A DNA stretch of 64,000 bases. Origin: Galeruca laticollis. Lineage: Eukaryota; Arthropoda; Insecta; Coleoptera; Chrysomelidae. Both the position numbers and the translations under genes were made by a program. This document shows, piece after piece, positions 38,145 through 49,515 of this stretch. The DNA lies in assembly GCA_963921935.1 (NCBI GenBank), contig OY998175.1:225888122-225952121 (forward strand), in the 5' to 3' direction. The notes below the pieces were generated by a model. That model had not been told where the DNA came from and searched no databases. It was given only the letters and a program-made list of their open reading frames with translations. The number at the start of each line of letters is the position of its first letter. Position 1 is the stretch's first letter.

Positions 38145-41100
38145 TAGATTCAAATGAACTACCGTTTACTCGCGTAATGTCAAATTCAAATGCTAGTTGT
38201 CATCGACGATTCAAATGAACTATGAAAATGTTAGATCAATTAAATCTCATCTAGCCACCCTGTAGAATATTAAAAATGGGAATTTGGAATCGTTGAACAA
38301 GACGTACGTTGTTATCGATTGAATTATATCAATTTCTATAGCGGTGATGAGGAAAACAAAAAATATTTGAATATTTTGTAGTTCAAATGATAGTAGATTC
38401 AAATGAACTACCGTTTACTAGAGTTAAATCAAGTCAAATGATAGTAGATTCAAATGAACCACTGTTTACTCGCGCTAAGTCAAAATCAAATGTACTATCG
38501 TTTACTCGCGTTATGTCAAATTCAAATTATAGTAGAGTTGATTGAACTACCGATTACTCGCGTTATGTCAAGTTCAAATGATAGTAGATTCGAATGAACT
38601 AACGATTACCTTCGTTACGTCAAATTTAAATGAACTACTGTTTACTCTCAGCATGTCAAATGATAGTAAATTCAAATGAACCACCGTTTACTCGCGTTAA
38701 GTCAAATTCGAATGAACTACTGTTTACTCGCATCAAGTGAATTACTTTTTACTCGCGTTATGTCGAATGAACTACTTTTTACTCGCGTTATGTCGAACGA
38801 ACTACTTTTTACTCGCGTAAGTCAAATTATCTACCGTTTACTCGCGTAATGTCAAATTCAAAAGAACTACCGTTAACTCGCATTAAGCAAATTCAAATGA
38901 ATTACCTTTTACTAGTGTAATGTCAAATTTAGATGAACTACCGTTAACTCCATATATGTCAAATTCAGATGAACTACCGTTTACTCGCATTAAGTCAAGC
39001 TCAAATGAACTACCATTTACTCGCGTTATGTCAAATTTAAATGAACTACCTTTTACACGCGTTATGTCAAATTCAAATTAACTACCGTTTACTCCCATTA
39101 AGTGAAATTTAAATGAACTACCGTGTACTATCGTTATGTCAAATTCATTTAAACTACCGTTTACTCGCGTTGAGTCAAATGAACTACCGTTTACTCGCGA
39201 TATGTCAAGTTCAAATGAACTACCGTTTACTCACGTTAAGTCAAATTTATTACCGTTTATTTGCATTAAGTTAAGATTAAATGAAAGTAGATTCAAGAGA
39301 ACTATCGTTTACTCTCGATATATCAAATTCAAATGAACTGTTTACTCACGTTAAGTCAAGTTCAAATGAACTACCGGTTACTCGCGTTATTATGTCAAAT
39401 CAAATATACTACCGATTACTCGCATTAAGTCAAATACAAAATAATTACCGGTTACTCACGTTATATCAAATTAAATAGACTACCATGTACTTGCGTTTGG
39501 TCAAATTAAATGAACTAACGTTTACTCGCGTAATGTCAATTTAATTGAACTACAGTTTACTCGCGTTGAGTGAAATTCAAATGAACTACCGTTTACTCAC
39601 GTTAAGTCAATTTTATTACCGTTTACTCGCATTAAGTTGAGATTAAATGGAAGTAGATTCAAGAGAACTATCGTTTACTCTCGATATGTCAAATTCAAAT
39701 TAACTACTATTTACTCGCCTAAGTCAAGTTCAAATGAACTACCGGTTACTTGCGTTATTATGTCAAATTAAATATACTACCGATTACTCGCATTAAGTCA
39801 AATTCAAAATAATTACCGGTTACTCGCGTTATATCAAATTATATAGATTACCATGTACTTCCGTTATGTCAAATTAAATGAACTAGCGTTTACTCGCGTA
39901 ATTTCAATTTAATTAAACTATAGTTTACTCGCGTTGAGTCAAATTCAAATGGACTACCGTTTTCGCGTTGTCAAATTTAAATAAACTACCGGATACTCGC
40001 GTTACGTCCATATTAAATGAACTACCGTTTACTCGCGTTATGTTAAATTAAATGAAATACCGTTTACTCGCGTTAAATCAAGTTCAAATGATAAATTCAT
40101 ATGAACTACCGGTTACTCGTGTTATGTAAAATAAAATAAGTAGATTCAAATTGACTATCGTTTACTCGCATTATGTCAAATTAAAATGATAGTAAATTCA
40201 AATGAACTAGTACTGTTTGTCAAATTCAAAATGAAGTACCGTTTACTCGCGTAATGTCAACTGAGTATATTCAAATTAACTACTGTTTACTCGCCTTATG
40301 TCAAATTTAAATGATCTACCGTTTATTCGTGTTAAGTCAAGTTTAAATGATAATAATAAATTTGAACTACCGTTAACACGCGTTATTCAAATGTTCAAAT
40401 GAACTACCGTTTACTCGCGTTAAGTCAATTTCAAATGAACTACCAATTACTCGCGTTATGTCAAATTAAATATTCTACTGATTACTGGCATTAAGTCAAA
40501 TTCAAAATAATTACCGGTTACTCGCGTTAATTCAAATTAAATAGACTACCATGTACTTCCGTTATGTCAAATTAAATGAACTAGCGTTTACTTGCGTAAT
40601 GTCAATTGAATTAAACTATAGTTTTCTCGCGTTGAGTCAAATTCAAATGAACTACCGTTTACTCGCGTTATGTCAAATTCAAATTAACTACCGGATACTC
40701 GCGTTATGCCCATATTAAATGAACTACCGTTTACTCGTGTTAAATCAAGTTCAAATGGTAGTAGATTCAAATGAACTAGTACTGTTTATTCACGTTATGT
40801 TAAATTCAAACTGAAGTATCGTTTACTCGCGTAATGTCAAGTGAGTATATTCAAATTAACTACTGTTTACTCGCATTATGTCAAATTTAAATGAACTACC
40901 GGTAACTCGCGTTATTCAAATGTTCAAATGAACTACCGTTTACTCGCATTATGTCAAATTAAAATGATAGTAGGTTCAAATGAACTACTACTGTTTACTC
41001 ACGTTATGTCAAATTCAAATGAATTATCGTTTACTCGCGTAACGTCAAGTGAGATATGCAATTGAACTACTGTTTACTCGTGTTATGTCAAATTCAAATG

Positions 41101-41760
41101 AACTGTCGTTTACTCGCGCTATGTCAAATTAAATGAACTACCGTTTACTCGCGTTAAGTCAAATTCAAAGAATAATAAATTCATATGAAGTACCGGTTAC
41201 TCGTGTTATGTAAAATAAAATAAGTAGATTCAAATTAACTACAGTCACTCGCATTATGTCAAATTAAAATGGTAGTAGATTCAAATGAACAACTACTATT
41301 TATTCACGTTATGTCGAATTCAAATGAATTATATTTACTCGCGTAACGTCAAGTGAGTATATGCAAATGAACTACTGTTTACTCGTGTTATGTCAAATAC
41401 AAAATGAACTATCGTTTACTCGCGTTATGTCAAATTAAATGAACTACCGTTTACTCGCGTTAAGTCAAGTTCAAATGATAATAAATTTATATGAACCACC
41501 GGTTACTCGCGTTATGTAAAATGAAATGGTAGATTCAAATTACCGTTTACTCGCATTATGTCAAATTAAAATGGTAGTAGATTCAAATGAACTACTGCTG
41601 TTTACTCACGTTATGTCAAATTCAAATGAATTATCGTTTACTCGCGTAACGTCAAATAAACTATCGTTTACTCGTGTAACGTCAAATGAACTATCGATTA
41701 CTCGTGTTATGTCTCATTTAAATGATGGTAGATTTAAATGAATTACTGTTTACTCACGTC
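38145..41760. repeat. Short-period satellite, ~29-36-bp unit, about 100 copies
   Basis: The basic phrase is aaatgaactaccgtttactc, then a gcgttatgtcaaattc-like end. The full unit is 36 bp and variants lacking a few bases are common. Frames such as NELPFTRVMSNS recur because 36 is a multiple of three; these are not genes. The array lies downstream of Mcr. Sub-blocks also appear duplicated as larger segments (for example around 39330-39500 and 39700-39870). Confidence 0.95.
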
Positions 41761-42030
41761 GTTTCAAATATAAGAGATAAATACTTATACAGGGGGTATA
41801 AGATAGTGTCTTACGTCAAATAAAGAGATAAATACTTATACAGGCAGTATAAGATAGTATCTCACTAAAATATAAGATATAAATAATTATACAGGGGTTT
41901 TAGATAGTATAGTGTATATTTATAAGATGGTATCTTATATCGAATATACAGGGGTTATAAAATAGTATCTTACGTCATATATGAGTGATACATATTTATA
42001 CAGGGAGTATAAGACAGTTTTTTTTATATT
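41761..42030. repeat. Minisatellite, ~50-70-bp unit, about 5 copies
   Basis: The phrases gataaatacttatacagg and tataagatagtatctta recur, beginning where the 36-bp satellite ends. Confidence 0.85.
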
Positions 42031-42267
42031 GACTGCGAATAATGTTGAAAGGTTGGTCTATTTTGGGGTCGAACGATGCTGTTTTTAGTCTCAAAAATAC
42101 CGTCCATTAGCCATTACCGTTAACTTAGTGTTTTAGGTAGTAGTGAAAAAGTAATATATCTTTAAATTATATTGAGATATTTGTTGCGGATTTTGATAAG
42201 TCGGAATAGGGAACAATATACAAGACTAATATTTTTATTGTACACTGAAATGAAGTAGAACATGCTA

Positions 42268-42360
42268 CAAATTGAATCGATTCTCAAGTAAATGAAACTA
42301 ATTATACAAACAGTTTGATAATAAGGATCTTATTAACATTATTTGGGAAGTTTTTGCTTA
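42268..42360 (+). repeat. Left copy of a ~90-bp direct repeat flanking the PNKP-derived duplication
   Basis: acaaattgaatcgattctca onward to cttattaac matches 45752-45845 in the same orientation, with few differences. The two bound the duplicated segment. The stretch 42360-42830 has no gene. Confidence 0.85.
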
Positions 42361-42829
42361 AATTCCAATAACCAAAACAATTTCCGATACAGTTGTAGAA
42401 GAAAACGTTGCAACTAACCTCAATTCAAGTTTGGTGTAGGTATCTACCTTCTAATTTTATACATTTGACTGAGTATTTTTTTGAAAATTGATGATATAAT
42501 GGTTTTTTTACTTCATTTCAGTATTAAATTTCGATTGATGAACGTATATTTTGTTTTTTATATGTATATTTAGGTTCTAGAATTTTTTACTAGGTTTTTC
42601 TTCATTCCGTATTGTTGCTTCTTATATTTTTAGTCACGTTTTATTAAAAATAAAAAACTGTCGAAGCTATCGCTCGCTTTCTTCATTCAGCATCAAGCTT
42701 TGTGACTAGGAACGTGTAGTAAGCCTAATAAACTGACGTGGTCTACGGAAAATACTTTTCTCTTCAGGTAGCTATCATCTGCTCGATATGATCCGTTCTG
42801 AAAGTTTCCAAGTCTTGGTAGTTTGAGCC

Positions 42830-44330
42830 AGTAATGTTCTCCTCGTTTCTTTTGTCTATGGGCCCTTTTTCAAAGTAAAGACACTTTACCCACTGATGTA
42901 CATAAGCATCTCCTAACTGTTTTTCTTATGTAAAATCCCAATTTTTGTATAGTTTGTTTTGTCGATGGACCATTTTTCAAAGCGCTTTAAGTGTAAAAAC
43001 ACTTTACTTATCTAAATTCGTCCACTGCTGGCAATAAGTATCTCCTAGATATTCCCAAGCCTTTGAATTCTGAGCTAGCACTGTAATTTTTAACGATTCT
43101 CCCAATTTTCTATTGTTCTTTTCGCCTCTGGATCCCTTTTCAAAATATTTCATGTGTAAAGACATTTTACTCAACTAAATTCGACCACTGCTGGACAAAT
43201 GCAACTCCGAGAGGTTCCCAAGCCTTGAAATTCTGATCTAGTACCGTTCTTGTGTAATATTCCAAGTTTCTATCGTTACTTTTATGTATCGGCCTTTTTA
43301 AAAGAATTTCAGGTGTAAGGAAACTTTGCCCAGTTAAATTCGTCTACTGCTGGCCATAAGCATCTCCTAGATATTCCCAAGCCTTTGAATTTTGAGCTAG
43401 CACTGTTCTTTTTATGAATTCTTCCAATTTTCTATTGTTCTTTTTGCCTATGGGTCCCTTTTCAAAATATTTCATGTGTAAAGACATTTTACTCAACTAA
43501 ATTCGTTCATTGCTGGACAAAAGCAACTCCGAGATGTTCCCAAGCCTTGCAATTCTGATCTAGTACTGTTCTTTTTGTGTAATCCTCCAATTTTCTATTG
43601 TTCATTTCGTCTATGGGTCCCTTTTCAAAATATTTCATGTGGAAAGACATTTTACTCAACTAAATTCGTCCACTGCTGGCCATAAGCATCTCCTAGATAT
43701 TCCCAAGCCTTTGAATTTTGAGCTAGCACTGTTCTTTTTATGAATTCTTCCAATTTTCTATTGTTCTTTTCACCTATGGGTCTCTATTCAAAATATTTCA
43801 TGTGTAAAGACATTTTACTCAACTAAATTCGTTCACTGCTGGACAAAAGCAACTCCGAGATGTTCCCAAGCCTTGGAATTCTGTTCTAGTACTGTTCTTC
43901 TTGTGTAATCCTCCAATTTTCTATTGTTCCTTTCGTCTATGGGTCCCTTTTCAAAGTATTTCAGGTGTAAAGACATTTTACTGAACTAAACTCGTCCACT
44001 GCTGGTCACAAGCAACTCCTAGATGTTCCCAAGCCTTGGAATTCTGATCTAGTACTGTTCTTGTGCAATCTTCCAAATTTCTACCGTTCTTTTTCTGTAT
44101 GGGCCTTTTTAAAAGTATTTCAAGTGTAAAGATACTTTGCCCAGTTAAATGCGTCCACTGCTGGTCTGGGTTTGTTTATTGTTTCTTTTGTCTATGGGCC
44201 TTTTTTCAAAGTATTTCAAATGTAAAGACAATTTATCAAGCCAAATTCGTTAACTGCTGACATAATCACATCTTAGATGTTTCCAAGCCTTGGAATTCTA
44301 AGCTAGTACCCCTCTTCTTATGTAATCTAC
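42830..44330. repeat. ~162-bp satellite, about 9 copies (duplicate of 60060-61080)
   Basis: Units carry a segment like ccaattttctattgttc, then tcaaaatatttcatgtgtaa, then gtccactgctgg, then gttcccaagccttggaattc. The centres (ctgctgg) are spaced about 158-163 bp from 43021 to 44160. The same unit occurs downstream of PNKP at 60060-61080. Confidence 0.93.
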
Positions 44331-44334
44331 CAAT

Positions 44335-45000
44335 ATTATCCATCTGCTTATGTTTTCTTCCAATATTATCCACATTTTCTCCAATCTTATCCTCTATCTT
44401 TCCCACCAATATTTAAATCTGATTTATCTTCTTATGATTGTTACTCCCATCTCCTTATGTTGTTTCATGCAATCTTATCCTCCATCTACTGATATTGTTT
44501 CCCTCCAATCTTATCCATCGTTTTATGTTTTCCTCCAATCTTATCCATAGTCTTACGTTTTCCTCCAATCTTATCCATTGTCTTGTTTTCCTCCATCTTC
44601 TCTTGTATTCCTCCAATCATGCCCTCCATCATCTCATATTTTTCTCGAATCATCAATATTCTCATGTTGTTTTCCTCCAGTCTTATCCAGCTTTTCATGT
44701 TTTCATATAATATTATCCATCTTCTTGTGTTTTCTTCCAATCTCATGTTTTCCTCCATCTTCTGATGTTTCCGACAATCTTATCCATCTTCTAGTGTTTT
44801 CATTCAATCTTCTCTTGATTTCCTCCAATTTGACCTATGTGCCCCCCATCATATCCATATTTTTATGTTATCCTCGAATCTCATATTTTTTTCCTCCAAT
44901 TCTATTCATATTCTCATGTTGTTATCCTCCAATCTTATTCATCTTCTTGTGTTGCTTTCCTCCATATTTCCTTATTCTTTTTATCCAGATTCTTATAGCC
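44335..45000. repeat. Minisatellite, ~30-35-bp unit
   Basis: Repeats of ttttcctccaatcttatcca, with cttctcatgttg-like ends. A shorter block of the same repeat occurs at 61090-61260. Open frames in both strands are by-products. Confidence 0.9.
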
Positions 45001-45059
45001 TTGTACTGCTTGTATATATGAAGGACAGTACCGAATGAAGTTTAACAAATAATATATTT

Positions 45060-45765
45060 TTTTTTATATACAATTCACTAAAATATTTAGAAGAATTGAA
45101 GATACGAGTTTTTAATTATGGGTTCTATTATAACTATGTCCATATTGAACGTATGAAATAATTTATTTTTTTGCGACAATTTGTTTTTTAAATAAATAAT
45201 GCTCTTCATGTTAATGAAAATATTGTTTGGCATTTAATATTGTATACCAGTAAAAGTGAGAACATTTGAACCCCCCCTTGTAGTATTAAATTTTCACTTA
45301 TTGCTATTAAATTATATTAGAGATTATATGAATTCAAAAATATTTGTACATGGTGTTGATTTTTTTAATAAATCATTAAAACTACCCCGTCTTTTTGTTT
45401 ACCCCTACTACTTTCCAGATTTAACAATGAAGAAGAGGAAAAACAAACTAAAAGTAAAATAAAAATTTATTCAAAAGAATTCTTCACACAAATAATTAAA
45501 AATCGATAATTTCTCCAATAAAAACCTATTTTTAAATTTTCTCCATCTCATCATTATCAAAATTTGGCATAAAAGGTACTTTCATAATCTTATCGAACCC
45601 TTCCTCCAGCTCTGGTTTCTCATAATTTTTCTTCGGTGTATTAAGAAAGATTTCATTAACAGGTTCGTGGATGTTATCGGTCATTTCCCTGAATTTGATA
45701 TTATGTTTACACTGCTAGTAAGAAGTATTCATATTGAAAGATATACAGGATACAAATTGAATAGA
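45060..45765 (-). pseudogene. Duplicated PNKP 3' end and 3' flank (pseudogene fragment)
   Basis: 45500-45745 matches codons of the last ~75 residues of the intact PNKP gene (61690-61925), and 45060-45500 matches its 3' flank. Relative to PNKP, the codon for the first Gln of the Tyr-Gln-Gln pair near residue 456 is TAG, and the end of the frame is shifted. The fragment therefore cannot encode the C-terminus. The copy is directly continuous with the same satellites that follow PNKP. Confidence 0.9.
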
Positions 45766-45845
45766 TTCTCAAGTAAATGAAACTAATTATACAAACAGTT
45801 TGATAATAAGGATCTTATTAACCTTATTTTGAAATTTTTTGAATA
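45752..45845 (+). repeat. Right copy of the ~90-bp direct repeat
   Basis: It matches 42268-42360 in the same orientation. It begins where similarity to PNKP fades (about 45760). Confidence 0.85.
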
Positions 45846-45859
45846 AAAATCAGTGCCAC

Positions 45860-45960
45860 AGCATTTGTTTTATAATTGGCGATAGCTACTAGTTTCAGCC
45901 TACATAAGGGCTATCTTCAGACTACAAAATGTTGATATAAGTAAAGGGGACAATGGGCTA
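45860..45960 (-). repeat. Penelope/SINE-like 3'-end motif
   Basis: The minus strand at 45891-45930 reads agtctgaagatagccc, a loop, then ggctgaaactagtag. It is a stem flanked by CTGAAGA and GAAAC, like 35427-35453 and 7345-7376. Confidence 0.4.
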
Positions 45961-46287
45961 GTTTCATGGGTATGAGTTAACAAGTGAAATCATATCAGAA
46001 GGATTAAGTATAACATATATTTTTCTATGATAACGATATTTATCTCAACAAGTTATAAATATCTTCGAAAATTAGATTTAAATAAACCTCTGTAAGTAGA
46101 CCAATGGCAGAAGTCCTTGTTGCCAGATAGAAAGTACCTTCTGTTGACAAATCCTACTTGACTTTTCAAGTGAACGTCTTCTACACGAATTTGACAATTG
46201 ACATCAATATCCTCAACCAACCACAAACAGATATCGTCCTCGCCGACTCTTTAGTTGTTTGAGTTATATTATTTTATAGTATAAAGT

Positions 46288-46536
46288 GTGCTTCTGTTTG
46301 ATTGCTTTTTAAAAGACATCTTTAAAATGGATCCAGGTTTCACCAAAGCTAATTCGACAAATCTTCCTCAAGTGGATGTGGACATGGTGTCTCAGTACAC
46401 TCGAACTCCCCTAAACAGAAGAAGAATAAGCGATCCGGTACTAAATCGAGTTCGGAATACTGGGGTAACGCAATTTGTGTATGTGTATTATATCACATGT
46501 TTTCCAAACAACTCAACCTACGTGGAGAACATTTAA
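46288..46536 (+). CDS. Hypothetical short ORF
   Basis: A second Met at 46327 starts MDPGFTKANSTNLPQVDVDM, followed by a basic segment (TPLNRRRISDPVLNRVR) that reads like protein. A donor-like gggtaacg lies near 46460. It may be the first exon of a mobile-element gene. I do not recognise it. 46540-47130 shows nothing else. Confidence 0.25.
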   Translation: MLLFDCFLKDIFKMDPGFTKANSTNLPQVDVDMVSQYTRTPLNRRRISDPVLNRVRNTGVTQFVYVYYITCFPNNSTYVENI

Positions 46537-47251
46537 TTTCTATTATACATTATATTTTCTATTTTGAAAGCATCATCGCTGCAGTTTAAAATATATACTT
46601 CAAAATTTGTTTGACTACGCGAGAGTTACCTTTTTTAATAAGTGGCATCCGATTAGGAGAAAATTATTTGAAAGTGTACGTTTTGACAGTACTTTGCGTT
46701 ATCTTTAACGGATGTTGAAGAAATAAGATAATTAGTGTACTTATAAGGTTTTCCCTTTATTTGCCATTGGCTCTAGCCTACCACAAGAATTCAAATTTCA
46801 ATATTTTTTTTTCATTTTTATTTGCAATCGTTATTAGTTACAAATACTTAGTTCAAACCCAATATATCTTGTGACATTTTGATTGAAATACATGAAACGA
46901 GTTCATTATAAGTCTCTATCATGTAAGATTAGAAAAGGGGTAAGATGTATTATAATGAAACTCGGCGATACTGTAACTATCTAACTTTATTCCCTTCGGT
47001 CTTGTGGTTATATCTAGACTCAACATTTTTACACATATCAATCCCAAACAGCTCTCTTCACCCTTCACCACCGGTCATAACCATTTCATGAGAACGATAA
47101 TATAATATCGAATAACGTAAACAACACACACGTGTTCGTAAGTATATTCTACAAAAACACGGTGCGCAAAATAAAATATAACAATCATAACATAATTAAA
47201 AAGTTTTCAATGGGCAACACACGTGAATCCTCAGAAATGTTAAGATTAAAG

Positions 47252-47458
47252 TTAAAAGAAATAGATGTGAGGTTGGGAGATGGTTCTTTTTTCCTTCATG
47301 AGAAGACGAAATATTGGAGGTTGATTTTCTTGGAAGTAAATATCTTTACCTTTAATTTGGGATTTATCGAAAAAGGAGGCGACGACATCTTGTTTAGGCT
47401 CCGGCACAGGTGAAGGAAAATCTTTAGATAACCAAACGTAAGTAAAACTTGATCCCAT
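47252..47458 (-). CDS. Hypothetical coding-like fragment
   Basis: The minus-strand frame contains SSFTYVWLSKDFPSPVPEPK and DVVASFFDKSQIKGKDIYFQ, with amino-acid composition like a real exon. A donor-like aaaggtaaag occurs inside it. I do not recognise the family, and the plus-strand frame across the same place is also open. Confidence 0.25.
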   Translation of the reverse strand: MGSSFTYVWLSKDFPSPVPEPKQDVVASFFDKSQIKGKDIYFQENQPPIFRLLMKEKRTISQPHIYFF

Positions 47459-47521
47459 TTACCTTTTATTCGTTTACCCTATAACCCGCTTCATAGAATT
47501 AGATTAGAGCTTTAAGGTGAA

Positions 47522-48720
47522 ATGGAAGATAACTCGGGGGTCCCTCCGGGGCCCCCACGTGTTAAACCACCGGACATTCCAACAAAATTTAGGTATCTAG
47601 ACCCACCACCCTACATAGTAATTGTTGAAAGTAAGGATAAAAATGTAGCACCATTACACCCAATCGCGGTCGGCAGAATTCTTAAAAACAATAAAATTAA
47701 TGGAGTAATAAAAGTAACAAGAAAAGGTACGAACCGGATAGGATTAGACTTCAAGAGTCATAAAGCAGCTAATGAATTTATGGAAAATGAATTTTTAGTC
47801 AAGCAAAACTGGAATGGACTGATCCCGGCAACATTGGTTTCATGTAGAGGCATAGTAAGAGGAGTAGAGTTAGACACAACGATGGAGGAAATAATTGAGC
47901 AAGGCAAATCAAATACAAGAATATTAGGAGCAAGGAGACTGAATAGAAAGATAGCTGAAATACATATGTACCAAGTAAAACGGTTTTAATTACCTTCGAA
48001 GGTAGAAATATGCCGAAGACCATAGAAATAAACTAATACGAATTAAGGGTGCAAGTATATGTTGGACCAGTAATACATTGTTTTAACTGTTTAAGATTTG
48101 GTCATTCTCAAAAGATTTGTAGAGGCAAAGAGAGGTGTAATAGATGTGGAGATAATCATTGCGAAGAACAGTGTAAAAAAGAAATTCAATGTATATATTC
48201 CAAACTGGGACACAAGGCAACAGACAGAATAAACTGCGAAGAATATAAGAGGCAAAAAGAGATCAAAGAACTTATGACATATGAAAACATATCTTTCTAT
48301 GAAGCAAGTAAAACAATCCCAAGGGCAGGTAACCAAAGACAAAACGAATTCGTGTATGACAGGAACGCCTTTCCTAGCATGCCTACAAACAGTAATGACC
48401 AAAATAATATAATCACAATTGCAGAGAGACGACAGCACAGCACAACATCAAAAACATATTCCCATATGGCCAAATCCCCAAGAAAACGTATAGCCACATC
48501 TCCGGGGATACAATATGATAAAATAGCTCACAATAACTGCCTTTTCCCAGCACCATGTAGAACTTCAAACGATAGAGATAACAGTCACACATCACTAGAG
48601 AATACAAATCAAGAGGATACAGTACAAATGGATGAAGAAATGACAGAAATAGTACCAATCAACGAATTTTTAAAACATATATTAAGACAGATCGACAACG
48701 CTAACACAACAAAAAATTGA
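47522..48720 (+). pseudogene. LINE ORF1 (nucleic-acid-binding gag-like protein)
   Basis: The N-terminal part starts MEDNSGVPPGPPRVKPPDIP, with an RNA-recognition-like segment (PIAVGRILKNNKINGVIKV). After a frameshift near 47980 and a stop near 48033 come CCHC-type knuckles: CFNCLRFGHSQKIC, CNRCGDNHCEEQC, and a third that has lost a Cys (CIYSKLGHKATDRINC). Such proteins package LINE RNA. Confidence 0.85.
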
Positions 48721-48849
48721 TAAAGTTATGGAAGCAACACAGACAATGGTAACTAATGAATATAACAATACCAGGCAATCTATTGAAAACCCTAAAAGTC
48801 CCGTTGTCTCAGATGGCGCGGAATCCACATTTTAATAGAACTGAACAAA

Positions 48850-49515
48850 ATACAAATTATACAGTGGAATGTCTGCAGTGCACTTGCAAGGTTAGACTCA
48901 ATAAAAATTCTTCTCTCTCAGTATCAGGCAGATATTCTGATATTAAACGAAACACTACTGGACAGGACAAAGAGACTGAATAATGTACATTACACAACCA
49001 TAAGACAGAATAGATATGATGGGTATGGGAGTATTGCAATCCTCATAAATAAGTGCATTCCATATTCCATTAAGAACCTTCAATTAAATATTCCTGAAGA
49101 ATGTCAAATATTAGCTACAAAGGTCAATGATTTAACAATAGCTACAATGTACTGCCCACCAAATATACCTATTAATAGTATGCAATATGCAGACATTTTT
49201 AACCAACTGGAGCAACCGTTTATTTTAATGGGAGATTTGAATGCCCAACACCCAGCAATGGGCTCAGGCATTGCAAACTCAAAGGGAAGGAACTTAATGG
49301 AAACTCTTAATGAGTTAAATTTAGTATATTTAAATGATGGAACAAGAACTCGTATTTCCCCTCCACACCAAAACAAGAGTTGTCCAGATATCACGGTATG
49401 TTCAAATAGTATCGCTAGATATTGTCACTGGAGAAGAATAGAAGATGTAGATACAAGTGATCATGTCCCAACATTCACAGAACTAAGCATAAACAAACAA
49501 TTTACCTACATATGA
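48850..49515 (+). pseudogene. LINE apurinic-like endonuclease domain
   Basis: The frame reads IIQWNVCSALARLDSIKILL, ADILILNETLL, ...YGSIAILINK, then ILMGDLNAQHPAMGSG (catalytic GDLNAHH-type segment, here AQHP) and TSDHVPTFTEL (SDH). Frameshifts occur near 48990 and a stop precedes the linker at 49513. Confidence 0.88.

Noticed and set aside
38145..41760. CRISPR-like array of ~36-bp repeats
   Set aside because: The repeats are contiguous and degenerate with no unique spacers, in a clearly eukaryotic region. It is a satellite.
45256..45462. Plus-strand ORF in the PNKP flank copy
   Set aside because: The same stretch exists at 61440-61620 in the intact locus, where the frame is broken, so it is noncoding flank.
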